A DNA stretch of 64,000 nt from Nereocystis luetkeana (GCA_031213475.1 JARUPZ010000014.1:6974174-7038173); one strand, 5' to 3'. Positions 46,988 through 59,639 are shown, numbered from the stretch's first letter. Numbers and translations: made by a program. The notes: generated by a model from the sequence alone, not told the origin.

Positions 46988-48872
46988 CTATCCGCCGAAC
47001 TTCGCGTGGCGTTCGCCCTGAACTTGCTCGTTGTGGGCGATGAAGAGCTCCCTGGAGTGCTTGGAGCCCGAGAAGTACAGGGGGGGCTTGCACAGGCCGA
47101 TCAAGACGCCGTTGTCCTTGATAATTCCTTTGCAGTAGACACAATCCTTACGGACCTGCGAACATAGATTATAGACAACAAACCGACAGCACAAAGGAGA
47201 CATGTAAGACGCGTTGAATACAAATATTTTTGTTGGTATGAGTTTAGTTGACGAAGACTTTAAAAAGTGCAAATGCCAAAATCAGTTATACCTGATCCGT
47301 TTAAGCCAAAATCAGGTGCATACTAAATTAAAGTAAAAAACGCGGGCCACGAGCGGTGTTCTGTTCATGAAAGTCGGGTAAAAAAAGAAGCGTGCCATAT
47401 ATGGCCTCCAAAATCTAAGTCGTTTAGTTTTCTTTACGGTGTAGATACCACGGGCTTCACTTGGACCTGCAGAGGGTCACTGTATATAGGCTTCGTTTGT
47501 TCTGCGATGGCGAGGGCGCCAAGAAGAGTATTTACTTTGGCACCCCCCCACCGTTGACAGCTTAAACTTCTTCACCGTCCTCGCGGACTTGCCAGCTCGG
47601 CCCGAAATTATCTTGCCGTACCAAACCTGAGACAAACTCGACGCGGGGTGGTGCAGATAAAGACCATGGTGATGTATGGACCGCCGTGACCATAGAAAAC
47701 AACAAAGCAGCGGCAGTAGGACACAACAACTACCAAGTATTTAACAACTGAAGCACGTCGCACACCCCAAAGAAGGAAACAAGTGAAACCAGCATACTCA
47801 TGTATGCATATTTATGTAGATACGTACTTTGACGTACAACGTGCACGTGCGAGTACAGAGTTTATACGTTGCGTAATGCAGAAGAATTTCAACCGAGGTA
47901 GGGCAGACGCATACGGAGAGAAACAGCAGTGTACGTATGTGGCCTCTCTGATTGGTTCAAAGTTCGCCAAAATCAGTTGAAAGCTAGAGAGAGTAGAAAA
48001 AAACAGGTATAAGTTGGCCTTTTCGAGGCAAAATCAGTTACGATATCAGCCTGGACAATATTAATGGCAGGGCTCCTGGGGTGTGTTTTGTACTTGTTTT
48101 CAGAATGTAACTGATTTTGGCCGAAAGTGGCCAGGTATACCTGATTTTGGCAAGAACACCTTTAAAAACAATTGAAAAAAATACGCGTTGGCGCGCGCTG
48201 TAGAGGCAGAAATCACGAAAATGGTAAATACGAATGAGACGCGATGCATGATGTTGGCAAACCCTTACGTCTTTTTTCGCGGCAGAGACGGCGACGGCAG
48301 AGTCGGCAGCAGCATAAAACATGGAAACGTATTATAGTGTACTCAACGCCTGTCTGCTATCGTGTCGGGACAACAACAGCAGCAGCGGCGGTAGTCAACT
48401 GTCTCGGTGTGGAAAGAAACGCAGGCTGTGAACAACAACGGCAGCTGTTCGGGAAAAAAAAGTTGGTTATAGTGTGCAAAACAAAAACAACGTCATCAGC
48501 AGCGCATATACAAATGGCAGTACGCGTACTATACCTCTGTCTCGGTGTGAGCTCGTACCAACAAAAAAAATATGGACATTTGTTTTAGGATATACGTACT
48601 GCTGTAGTACCTGGTATGTATTTGTGAACAACAACAGCAGCAGCAGCCGCGGCGGTATAAATAGGTAGCACACAACAACAGCAACAACAACAGTAACAGA
48701 GAAGAACATAACACAACTCACCGCCACCTCCTGTCTCGAGCGTGAAGGACACGGTGCGGACGTCGATAGGCCTGGCGCATAATTCACAGTCTTTGGGCCA
48801 CTTCAAGATTATCCCGATGCCCGGGCAGGTGCCGTGGTCGCCGGTCGCAAAATCGACCTTGCCTCCAAAGTC
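46988..48872 (-). CDS. Unrecognised gene, three exon-like segments
   Basis: Segments in gene order: 48872-48722 (CAG acceptor; donor GTGAGT) encoding DFGGKVDFATGDHGTCPG, ILKWPKDCELCARPIDVRTV and SFTLETGG; 47626-47552 (CTCAG acceptor) encoding VWYGKIISGRAGKSARTVKK; 47155-46988 (TTCGCAG acceptor) encoding VRKDCVYCKGIIKDNG, LCKPPLYFSGSKHSRELFIA and a TAG stop. All are GC-rich at third positions in AT-rich surroundings, which supports coding. CELC and CVYC pairs suggest metal binding. Segment 1 ends in phase 1 but segment 2 starts in phase 0, so an exon is missing or a boundary is wrong. A CNRC pair upstream (about 48,900) may belong to an earlier exon. No family recognised. Confidence 0.4.
47272..47320. 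repeat. MITE-C-like fragment
   Basis: GCCAAAATCAGTTATACCTG and GCCAAAATCAGGT; the same words as the ends of the element at 47,966. Confidence 0.45.
47966..48152. mobile_element. MITE-C, nested inverted repeats
   Basis: Outer ends GCCAAAATCAG and CTGATTTTGGC; an inner pair GCAAAATCAGTTAC (about 48,030) and GTAACTGATTTTGGC (about 48,107). 187 bp, no coding capacity. Different from MITE-A and MITE-B. Confidence 0.6.
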
Positions 48873-49124
48873 CTGTCTCCATCATATAGCTGGGAGATGC
48901 AGCGGTTGCACTTTACAGTGGGATTGAGCACTGACTTGGACAGGGGGGTTCTGTTCGAGATGGGCTTCCAAGATCCTCCAGAAGAGGGCGAAGCAGAGGC
49001 GTATTGAAGGCAGAACCTTTAATATCGGCAGCAGCAAAAAGTTCAGTCCACTCTGTAGAAGCAGCACCACCAGGAAGAGCAGGCGATGCCATCTACCAGG
49101 CAGGAGCAGCACTAGCGGGAGGAG

Positions 49125-49260
49125 CACCCGATACCAACAGAAGTAGCGAAAGCAAAAGCAGCACCAGCAGGAGCGGCACCAGCAGGAGCGGCACGAGCAC
49201 CAGCGGCACGAGCAGGAGCGGCACGAGCAAGAGCAACGCCAGCAGGAGGCCAACTGGCCA
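49125..49260. repeat. GAGCGGCACCAGCAG minisatellite
   Basis: About eight imperfect 12-15-base units (GGAGCGGCACGAGCA). The Ala/Gly/Ser-rich open frames here come from the repeat. Confidence 0.75.
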
Positions 49261-51364
49261 AGCGGTATACGAAGAGGCAGCACCAGCGTGACGCGCGTCG
49301 TATGCTGTCTACATGTGTCCACGCACGCCAATAATCCAATGACCCGCGTCGTAGCCCTGTGTTGAAACTATTCCGGAACAAAATAGGAAAATAATCGGTC
49401 TACTATCGTATGTATGCCGTCTTATAGCCGGTCTCTTCGGGCCAAAGCAGCTGAGATCAACGGCAGTCCTGTTGAATCTGTTCCCGAAAAGTCCCTCCAC
49501 TCGCGAATAGTACAAAGCTCTCGCGAATCAGGGCTGACAGCCTTGCGAAAGGCCACCGAAACGCCCCCACGGCGACCGACCAGAGAAAACGAATTTATAG
49601 TTTTGTTTATATAATATATATATTGATGGGTGGTACTAGTATTGGGTTGACAAAAGGGCAAAAAAGGGAAAACATTCCACGTTTCTGGTGTATTTCCATA
49701 AAACCATTCTGCCACTACGGAATACGGATCTTGAGTGCCAATTTCTTGCTCTAGCTCCAAGTCGTACGAAGTAAAATATTCATTTGTCGCCGAAACTCCC
49801 ACGCGCGCGTGTCCTTGACAGCGTACTCATGAAGGTCCTAGCGCCCCGTCAAGATCGAACGCAGCGTTCAGCAAATGCGGTAATCATGGCCAACGCCTCA
49901 CGAGTTACGAGGGGTCACCGTAATCCCCACATGCCCTTGGGGTTTTACAGCCGTCATAATGCTCGTGGTGTACGTATCACATACTGCTGTAGTTGGATAC
50001 CGTTGCATTCGCATTCGTTTCTCCTGCTTTCTCTCGGGACCAGTCACAGATACGAAGGACTTTCATTTTGTTCTAACAAAACAACTGTTAGCACTCGAGT
50101 TTTGTTTGATTTCCCACGGTGATAGACCTGCTTGGTTATCTTTCTGGAACCTCGGCTAACCTTGTGCCACTCAACCAACATATTTCTAAAGTTCCTGCTA
50201 TTGTGTAGCTCATATATGAGGTCACAAAGCGGAAAGCGGATACTCCTCCCCTCTCCTCACCATACACACGCCGCCAACACTACCGCCATTACCACCCTAC
50301 TAACATCGGCAGACGTTTCCACTACGTGCACTAAGTGTATTGAGGGATACCTGTAAGATGAAACAGGGCTTCGTAAACATGGTTGTAGAAGACAATGATA
50401 AAAATTGGGTATCTAAATAACTGGTACTAGGGAATATGTGGTTCCACCGCAGGACGGCGGCGAGGCCACGATCAAGAAATGAACTTTCGAACTAGCGTCT
50501 TCGGCTGGTGGTGGCGCTGGTGGTGGTGCTTGACTCAAGGATGGTTGTTTCATAAGGTTTTGCACCTAATCTCGGCTACCTGGTATGCGACGGAATACGT
50601 ATGCTTTCCCCCCCCGCCATGACAAGCCCTGGTACCTGGAAAATAGATAGGTGCCTCAACGTGACCAATCTTCGCGAACTCAAGACGGCTTTGAACACTG
50701 AGCAAAGAAGGATGAAGATGGTATTTAGGGGCGTTTAGAGACCTTGTCCGTTTCGAAAACTGTTGTGTTTTCGTAGCGCACGCTAACAGAAGCCAATGTA
50801 CGTATCACACGGTACTAGTATACGAGCGAGGAGGAACTATACAGATCCATCAAAATTAGACAGAAGGAACTGCATTGCTGCCACACAGAGCAGCCGCGAA
50901 TCGCTATGGCCACAACGTCAAGCAGGGCGCAAACACGAGCTGTATGTACCACGCAAACCTGCGGCGTAAGAAGACGGTGTCGGACATGCCGGCATATATA
51001 GAGAGGAGCGTGCGTTTCGACCTACTGTACCCATACATCCTCTTTTGTGCCTTTAAATATGTTTTCTGTCTCACGTGTTTTGTTTAGTCTGAGCGCTGAC
51101 TGCCGCTGCTGTGTATATTTAAAGGAGGTTAAAACCAAAAGCAACAGCGACGGAGGCTATTATCACACAATTGTGATGTGTTCAGTTCGATGGCAGGCGT
51201 GTGGTTGGCCCATATCGATCCGAGGGTTGTACGAGTACTGGCGTGAATCAACGTCAGGTGGAAAAAGAGAGTAGGAACAAACATTGAATTACTTGAATAA
51301 CATTCAAGAATGGGCATAGAAACCCTCTAGTTCTTTATGACTAGGTAGGCATGAAAGGAAAGTA

Positions 51365-52305
51365 TATTACCCTGTACAAAGTTGACTCTTTTCCGGTCTA
51401 GGTTAACTTTTTTAGCTAAAGGCGCGGGCCTGCTGTTGCCCTTTGGGCTGCGTGGCTCGCAGGGGGCCGGGTGAATGGGCCACGGCCTAGATCGGTGGCG
51501 TGTGCTCTGGGCCTTCAAAGTCGCGAATTTTGGTCCACGGGAAGCCATTCCGACCTGCTAGAGCCAAGCGGGACAATACATAGTTTTCTTTGGTGCTATG
51601 TGCTGCGGCTGTAACATGTCTGATCACACCGTCCCTCAAGCTCTTGACAACGAGGCAAACACCGAACAGCCGCAGGCGCTCATTAAGATTATCTGTATGT
51701 GACGGAAAGGTCGGAGCAGTTTTCTTGTGTGTGAGTGTGTGGGCCGTGATTTCTGTCGACTCAGAAAGTATGGACGAAAACATACCAGGGTACATAACGT
51801 CAAGAATGGTGCAATTGGATAAAGTGTGAGGCGCAGTGCGACGATGCGTACGAACTCATCACTTCTTCATGACTTCATCGGTATTTCAAAGCAAACCGCG
51901 CGGGCACGATACGCACTCAACAAGCAGCAGCGGTAAAATAGCAGGTTTCGTATGTAAAAAAAGTTGTGTTTGTGCAGTGTTGACTAGGAGATACAGTACA
52001 CTGTTTTAATCGACCACACGCCCTCCAAACTCGTTCTGCCACACAACAGCATGCTGCAGCACTCGGATAAATGGGGATGACTCTTAATTATACTGCTCCA
52101 TCCTTTTCAACTTGCGACAGCCTCGGGGTTCCAAGGCAAACAACGCACCAAAGGGGAACCTTGTAGACAAGTAATGGATAGATGAAAAAATCAAAAATGG
52201 GTTCGATTTAGGGAACTACGCTGGTTCGAATACGCATAAAGTTCTTGCTCATCTCGGATAGTTGCCCAGTCGTCAATACGCTTCAGATCGGAGTATTCAC
52301 CAGCA
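51365..52305. other. 941-bp block present only in the left arm
   Basis: The right arm joins AAAGTA directly to ACGCTGCACGC. No terminal repeats or clear target duplication. No gene seen. Confidence 0.65.
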
Positions 52306-53925
52306 ACGCTGCACGCAGCAGCATGCAAGCTCGGGGCGGACGCTCGCGTTGTCTTCCACTACCTCCCCCGTATGGCAGTGGTCTCGATATTTGCTTCCAC
52401 AACAAGCGATGCGCGTCAGCGCAAAGACGTTGTAATTTTTGCACTTATGAAGAAATCAGACTGCCGGCGTAAATCCAAAACGGAGTGACACTCTAGTGCC
52501 CAACCACCCCGCCATGAGGAAACCTAGGGCCCTGGGGCAGCAGTGTTTCACGCTGAAGTTACTTGTATCAACAAGAGCAGAGCTAGACTGGGCAGCAATA
52601 CCTATCAGTTTTTATCCTCCTTAGAAACAATCTCCAAGGTGCTGTGAGCCTCTCACCCATGATGCTGCTCAAGCCCACAAACAAGATGTACAACGTCTAG
52701 TGATTCCTGCAAAACGTTAGGTCGTCGTGCTCGAAGGCTCGGGGCAGATGAAAGCGAGGTTGGACTTAAAGCGCCAGACGCTACCGGCTGTAGGGCCCTG
52801 CTGGTTTCGGTGGGCCTCGAACGTGAGAACGTGTGTGTCATCACAAGACTTTAGGTTTTGCTATATTTTTAATGGCTTGTCAACATAGTTGGAGGCGGAA
52901 ATTTCGGGGGATGGGGGACGCAAACGTTTTTGGGTGGTCCACTACTGGCCCTGGCCTTTGGGGCATGCCTGAAATAACGCCTGAACGACCTTTTCGGAAA
53001 CAGCGTGCCTGAATGGCCTTCTCGTGCCTATCTTGACTATATTTCGCGAGGCAAAGCAAGGCGTGTCAAAACGACGGAAAAGGCACTCAAACATAACACC
53101 GTTGGGTGTGAACTCCCAAAGTTAGGGGAACGGGGGTTCTTTTTACAGCCGACAGACTACCACACGCACAACCCACAGCTAACGCACCCCGCATCGCCAC
53201 AGCTCGGCTAGCAGCCAGATCAGGTTGCTGTTGGAGGTACCACGACATCTAGCACCATGCCCGGCGGGGAAGGAAGTACGCACACACCAGCAATCTGCAC
53301 TTCCACGAAAGATGCACCTGGTGGCAGCGGTTCCTCTGCAGCGGCAGGGGTACCTGCAGCAACTACCGACTGGTCTACTGCAGCATCTATCTCGTGCTGC
53401 TGCAGCAGTAGTGTGCCATGGAGTGATTGATCATTGGTAGGCGTAGGGCACCACTCTTGCTTGGCGTTTTCTGATACACAGACTCTGCGCCCCCCCAGCG
53501 AACATCCGATACTATATTGCCGTCACGATGTAAAACTAGGCAACGGGATTTCAATGGTGTGGGTGGAGCTTGCTCGTGGTTTTGTGTCCAATGATTCCAC
53601 CGATGACATATCGTTAACGGGTGATGGGGCAGAACCCAACGCTACTACTCACTGACGTCTGTGGCTTGAGAATTTTTGAATTTTTGCTCGCCCACTCGTG
53701 CACATGTTGTATTTATTTCATTTCAAGTTATTGGTTTGCATCTTTGAGCAGGAGCGAGTCAAAGCTCGTTTTGTTTTATACATGGTACCAGGAACCTAGT
53801 ATCTGATACCTGGTATGTAGTTTCAGGAGAGCGTCTGATGTTCCAGGTAAGTATGTATACGGTACACGCGACTTACACAAAAAAACACCAAAACCCTGAT
53901 GTTGTGGTAAATATTGCTACTATCG

Positions 53926-54118
53926 TATTACGGGGGACCATTGCGATTGGGGTGGTAGTAAACACGTGGTAGGACCATAAACGGATGATAGTAACAATCG
54001 ATTGTACCTGGTAGGTTTGTAACGCAGCTCCTGCCCCCACAGTATAATTTGCGTATTACCTACAGAGTACGTATTACGGGGGGGTATATTAAACATCACC
54101 TACGCTACACCAGTAAAC
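53926..54118. mobile_element. MITE-A relics at the inner end of the left arm
   Basis: A worn copy from TATTACGGGGGACCATTG (53,926) to CCTGCCCCCACAGTATA, then half a second copy (GTATTACGGGGGGGTATATT) that stops at about 54,118, where similarity to the right arm also ends. Confidence 0.65.
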
Positions 54119-55654
54119 CACAGTAGTAGCCCATGACTCAGTTTACTCCGAAATCATTTTCACTCGATAAAAAGAGTGCAAGGGTTTTACATGCGTCCCC
54201 CTTTTCAACTTCCGACACCCCCCGGATATCATGCCACCCTCATCCCAAAGGGGAACCTTGTAATGTACCAGGTAGTACCAAAGGGCACTGGGCATTCCGC
54301 AATATCCAAAATGTACATTGTTTTTTACGATCAGACCACAACAGGATGACACTGCAGGCCCAACCCGAACGCCACGAGGGAGACGAAATACCTGAGGCAG
54401 ACAGCAGTGCCGCACACACCACCAACAAAGTTGGATACACAGCAGCAGATACAGACCCCTGGCGAATAGGCTGGTGGGGAGGACAAAGCCGCATCAGTTT
54501 GTAGCCTGGTGGGAAGCACAAAACACGGACAATATCAACAAATGTTGTGAGCTTCACCTGTTCGAGTCCACAGCAGACACGCAGGAGCACAACGCCAAGC
54601 GTGCCTGCCACTCTGCGTTCTGTTGTGCTCGGGCCCTTCAATCGAATGCAAAGGAATGACTCCTGTGGACAAGATGGCAGCTCTGTTCGCCTCGATGGGT
54701 AAAGCTTGCGTGCACACCAGTCTACGAGCGCGTGGGGTATGGTTCCAACAACCACCTTTAAAAAAAAGCTTCCACCGGGAAACAGGGGTTTCATGGAAAA
54801 CCCTCTTTCGTGACAGGTGAAAGAGCAGTACAGCTCACACAACAGTAAGTGTCGCATCCATAGAGCACATCAAACCAGGAGCCTCTAACATCACGGGGGG
54901 AAGACAAACAGGACCACAACTGCAGCAGGTGCGTTGCGTAGCTATTGCAGAACGATTTGATGGTTGGTTTTTGCGCTAGTAGGCGTGGTGGGAGACGTAA
55001 TACGCAATACCCACCTTTGCACGTGCGTACCGGTATTGCTACGACACGAACACCTGTCAACCCTCGCCCGGCGAGCTAGCTCGCTCTTTTGGTCACCACC
55101 ATCTCCCCCTGTCTCTCCAAAGAAGAGCAAGCGTAGATACAAGTGTGTTTCCGATCCAGTTCAAAAGTTTGAGCACATTATATGCCCTTCCTATTAGTGT
55201 TGCGCCTGTGTTGCACTCCCCAGAAAAATGGCGGATATTGCTTCGTAAAAGTCCTGACAGCAAAGCCAATGCGAGCAAGTGTGCCGCCATTTTTTCAAAA
55301 ATCTTTTCTGATACTTTCGGGTTTACACCCACCAGTGTATACCAGCGCAATCCCACCAACCAAGGATTCCCGAGACTGTTTTGGAGCGTTAGCGACACAC
55401 CAATGTACCAGCGTTGGGTGTGCTGCGTTCTATTTTCCGTGTTCTGTGTGCCTGCTGTGTGTCCAGCAGTGTTTTTTCCCTGTATGCTATGTGGTCTGTG
55501 TGCTTCCTGTGTGCCGTACGCTCTGGGTATTGGGTGCGTGCTGTGTGTGTTTGCTGTGCGCTGTGTGCTGTTTTTGGCTCCTTCTTTGCATCACAGTGTC
55601 ACGCAGTCCTGTCCCTGCTCTGCCTTAATTTCACACAGAAACTCTGTCCCCGGA

Positions 55655-55830
55655 TGCGTAAATGATACAATTTCGTCTTCTTTTCGTCCCTTTTCTTGTA
55701 CCCCGGGGCTGATTATACAGTGCCCCTCGCATTCCTGTTTTATCACGTTTATGGAAACCCCCGTCCACGCGTACACGATACAATTTCGTCTCCTTTTCGT
55801 CCCTTTTCGTCCCTTTCTTTGTTTGCGAGG
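55655..55830 (-). repeat. R5, reverse-orientation copies
   Basis: CTTGTACCCCGGGGCTGATT, GCATTCCTGTTTTATCACGT and a second partial unit; reverse complement of 24,957-25,180. Confidence 0.75.
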
Positions 55831-55841
55831 TCTTCTCGTTT

Positions 55842-56318
55842 TCTGCTCCAGCTCGAAACGTTTCCATTGAGTCAAAATTTGGCAGGGCAGATATGAGCTC
55901 CTTGGCGCCCTCCCGTGAGTGCCAAAGCAACAGCACTTTTAGTGTCCTCCTTTGGGGCGGACCTCCTCGCTGAATGGTTGAAATTGTGGTTCCAGGCGGT
56001 TGAATTTCCCGTTCCTTGTATTATCTACCTGGTAGCCAATAATTTGTTTCTGGTGTAGAACGGGAAAGAGAAACGGAGTTGAACGTACTCGTAGCTTCTT
56101 GGTTCTTCACCTGGTCGTTCTACAGAAAAAATACTTGGCTACAGTATATGAAACTGTCAATTCAAGCGCCTGGAACCACATTTCCACACTTCAGCGACGA
56201 GGCCCGCCCCGAAGGAGGACCATAAACGTTCTTTCGCTTTGGCACACCCTCGGGAGTACACCAAGGAGCTCGTATCTGCCGTGCCAATTTTTGGCTCGAT
56301 TGAAACGTTCGGAGCGGG
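55842..56318. repeat. Inverted repeat, ~157-bp arms, ~160-bp loop
   Basis: Arms 55,842-55,998 and 56,162-56,318 (GCCAAAGC, GTCCTCCTTTGGGGCGG, TGTGGTTCCAGGCG against their complements). Each arm reads as part of one peptide pattern (AKELISALPNFDSMETF; TKELVSAVPIFGSIETF), so it may be two head-to-head copies of one exon. Confidence 0.6.
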
Positions 56319-57019
56319 AGCAGAAAAAAACTGAGAGTATAAAAAAACAGCGTCAGATGTGCTTCCATTCGCTTTGTTGTCGGGCTTTTAGTGTTTTTTA
56401 GTGGGCGGTGCAACACTGGTGGTTGCTTGCTCACTGGTGGGAAATGTGTTTTCGCCCCCGATCCCCTGATGATATACCCGCCGCCATTTTCATTGCTAAT
56501 CCCGTCAAATGAAGGGGGCGCCTAATTTCAACCGATGGATTGGAAAAGAGAACAAACACCTAAAAATCCAAGCAGTGTAATCCCCGGGATTTGACCCCTA
56601 GCTGTCCCTGTCCACCAAGATCACAAAAATACACGAACGGCAAGAGCACGTAAGAGAGCAAGTGAGGAGCACCCCAAAGTACTGCTGCACCTTATCTATA
56701 TATGATTCTGATATTTGTCTGTATATGGCGCTACAGGAGACGATTAATACATACCTGGTACATGGGGTATGATACAAACACACTAATACACCCTTCCCTC
56801 CCTACTGCTGCCTGTGGTTGGCGTCTGCTTTCACTATCACTGAGGCTTGCGTACTACCGGTACTTGTTGGTCTTTGTTGTGTAGAGAGACTCAAAGCGAC
56901 AAGAACAACAGAGTATGCTCCTTACAGCAGCACAGCAGCAGCAGCAGAGGTAGATGCAAACTATTTCTATCCGCAGAAACACACGACCACCTTATAATTA
57001 AACTACCACCACCACCAGC

Positions 57020-57128
57020 TATTACGGGGGACCATAGTTAATAGGACCAAATATTATTAGTAAAAATTGTCAAATATGTAGGATTTTATGTATACCATAG
57101 GTCCTATTAACTATGGTCCCCCGTAATA
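57020..57128 (+). mobile_element. MITE-A, complete copy
   Basis: 109 bp with near-perfect ends, TATTACGGGGGACCATAG and CTATGGTCCCCCGTAATA. One of the best-preserved copies. Confidence 0.9.
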
Positions 57129-57168
57129 GGTATAGAACGAGCGTGGTGGAAGGGACGGAGAAAGCCAC

Positions 57169-57277
57169 TATTACGGGGGACCATAGTTAACAGGACCTAT
57201 GGTATACATAAAAACCTATATGTTTAACCATTTTTACTAACAATATTTGGTCCTGTTAACTATGGCCCCCCGTAATA
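57169..57277 (-). mobile_element. MITE-A, complete copy, opposite orientation
   Basis: 109 bp, 40 bases after the previous copy and reversed (the interior reads GGACCTATGGTATACATAAA). Both copies look young. Confidence 0.9.
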
Positions 57278-58496
57278 GTGTGTACGTTCATGATATAGGG
57301 ATGCTGCTGCGGCTTCTGCTGTGTGTGATGTTGAGACGGGGTGTTGTGTCAACAGAAAACGAGAGAAACAACAACAGGACCTTTGTTGCGTGCGTACTGC
57401 TATCTGGGAAGGCTACGATAAGCGATACATTGCGCGAGCGAGGAGCACCACGAACCCATTCACAGCAGTAGTACAGCAGCAGTAGTATTGGTTTTGTGTG
57501 CGTGTGTTATCGGCTAAGCCCAAGGCTTGCTTGCTTCTGCAGGTGCTGGTGCATTCGTATTTTATCGTCTCCTGTTGTGTCGTAGAGCAGTATCAGCATC
57601 ACAGATAGGTACATCAGTACTTCGGGTGTTGCCGCTTTCTCTCTCGCTCTCTCTTGCCCTTCGTGTGGTATTGTCTTCTGGGTGGGCGGGGACGGTGTGG
57701 GGTGAAATCCCAGGGTATCCGCTGCTCGGATGTTTGGGTGTTGGTTTTCTTTTGACAGCCCATGGGTTGTAGTTTGGCGCATCCCTCAAATGAAAAAGGG
57801 AAGTATTGCTAGAGCGGGGGTTCTCGTGTATGGACACAGTTTGACCCGCCAAAAACAACAGTACCCTACAACATCTGGCATCTGTTACCCAGAATATCCC
57901 CTCCCTGCCATTGGGCTAGAGCGCCCGAGCTGTACGTACCGCTTGGCGTTCCTGCTCCTTCCTGTTTGCCGTAGGTTTGAACATTGGGTGAGGCTCACAC
58001 CATTATTTCGAGCTTTTTTGCAACGAAGTAAAACTGGTGTTACTGACTGTAAGTCTTTGTGCTGCTCACCAGGCTATTGCCTCGGTCCCGGTCTGCTCCC
58101 CTGTTAATGAAAGTAAGCTGTGTGATGTGTGCGGCCCTCCGGTCCACGGCTTTCATTTCACCTCGTGGCGGTTTGTTGGGCTTCAGTGCCATTTCCTTTG
58201 GTCTAGTACGTACGACGTGCAGTAGTAGAAGGGAGGACATTTTGCGGATTGTCGAATGTCCTTTGTATTTTGATCAGGCTCAAAAGCATTTGATAATTGC
58301 TGTAGGTGTTGATTAAATCGGGTACACCTGTTCTATTTGAGTAAAAAACAGTCAGTATTGAAACCGAGTAGAATGCACATGCCACGAGCGGTGTTTCTGG
58401 CCATGAGAAATCACAAATACATACCTAGTATATTTTTGGCCTGAACATTGAGCGTATGATCTCCAAATCTAGAGTGCTTTGTTTTCTTTAAGGGAT

Positions 58497-58626
58497 CAAT
58501 GGCGACGTTGAGGGCACCGTGCTCGGCGACAGGTTCTACGGCAGAATGCAGGACGTGGCCTGGCCTGATTTGGTGGCGTGTCTAGAGTTCAGTGTGACCT
58601 TCGAACAGGAGATTGACGGTGTTTAG
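58497..58626 (+). other. Exon-like segment, relative of the 47-kb region
   Basis: After TTTTCTTTAAG the plus strand reads GDVEGTVLGDRFYGRMQDVA and LEFSVTFEQEIDGV, then TAG, with GC-rich third positions. The upstream text (CCACGAGCGGTGTT, CTCCAAATCTAGAG, TTTTCTTTA) parallels 47,365-47,445, so this is probably a diverged duplicate of that locus. Function unknown. Confidence 0.35.
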
Positions 58627-59639
58627 TGGCCGGCTTTCCGCAGGAACTCACCTTTGGCGGTCATTTCAACCGTGCGTTAGGGAGAGGAACGTGGCCGAGC
58701 ACTCTGAACTGGATTATAGTGTCGGATGATTTTGAGCTCTCGACCGTAGGAATCACTTCTTTCTTCTGCAAGGTCAGCAATCGAGGTGTTGATGCCTTGT
58801 GTATTTTGAGCAATTTCGAATTGCATACGTTGAATATGTCTTAATAGGTTGATATGTCTTGTGGTTCGGAAGTTGCAAGGCGATACGTACGGCGTTTTTC
58901 TTTCCCGCCCCATGATGGTTTTTCGGGGAAGGGAGTGGTGTGGTTCATGGAATATGTTTTTTGGCGCCCTTGGTTAAAATTATTCTCTTTTTTTCCGCCC
59001 CTGTTTTGTATTTTTTGGAGGGGGAGAGTAGCGGAGTAATGGATTTTGGGTTAGGCGCCCTTGGTTCGACATATTTAATGCGGGCTTGGGCCGAGATCAG
59101 CTCATGAATTACCGACATAACTGCCCCAGCGGATGTACCAGAGTTAGTGTGTGGAAACGTGTGTCTAACACACCCTCTGTATCATGCTGGTACGAGAAAT
59201 CTACGTGGCCTGAGCCAGTACATCGGTATTGGGTACACATGCCATGGAGATGAGGTTTAGCGGATGGCGGCTGCGCAGAAAAAGCAGTGCGCAACGTTTT
59301 GATGCCAAGTTCGAAGAACAACAGAGAGAGGTAGTGTTCCTACAACCAACGACAAATGGCTAACGGCGACGCTCTGCGACCCTCGGCGCCGCTGCTTTGC
59401 GCTTGCCGGCGTTCCTCATGATTCCAACTGAGAAGCCCGATTGGAGGAGGCACGACTGCCGTGGCGTAGCTGCTCCAGCAACTGCGTGCTGAGTGTGCTG
59501 TTGTGCCCTCGGGTCGGGTGTCGTGGTGTTGTAGCCGCCTGTAATATTTTCCCGGCATGATAGCGCCTTCTATTTCCCTTGGTTCTTTGTCTCACTCTGT
59601 TTACAAGTAGTGGTGTTTTGTTCTTTTTCTTTGTTTTCC

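Larger units (their letters stand above)
41904..50987. other. 9,084-bp block present only in the left arm
   Basis: Bounded by ACAT on both sides (41,900-41,903 and 50,984-50,987); the right arm has a single ACAT at the matching point. The ends (TTCGAACAAATTTG and GAAGACGGTGTCGG) are not inverted repeats. It could be an insertion with a 4-bp target duplication or a sequence lost from the right arm by microhomology deletion. It holds the exon-like segments at 46,988-48,872, a (TA)n at 45,890-45,920, MITE-C and a minisatellite. The stretch 41,904-46,987 has only weak open frames; the longest coherent one is minus, about 42,570-42,279 (GRRTCANGEIVFQQTTGLE), unrecognised. Confidence 0.7.
40307..54118. 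repeat. Left arm of a large diverged inverted duplication
   Basis: Matches the right arm (60,275-64,000) in reverse complement in three blocks: 40,307-41,903 with 62,482-64,000; 50,984-51,364 with about 62,108-62,485; and 52,306-54,118 with 60,275-62,107. Identity varies: three differences in about 205 bases near 52,660-52,860, but clearly more near 41,450-41,700. Two extra blocks exist only here (41,904-50,987 and 51,365-52,305). Confidence 0.85.

Noticed and set aside
51047-51274. ORF shared with the right arm (VYLKEVKTKSNSD...)
   Set aside because: Differences between arms change amino acids freely on either strand; no sign of selection or domain.
53225-53440. Small protein conserved in both arms (71 codons; also 60,953-61,168 minus)
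   Set aside because: Conserved only because the arms are recently duplicated here; low-complexity composition, and other frames are equally open.
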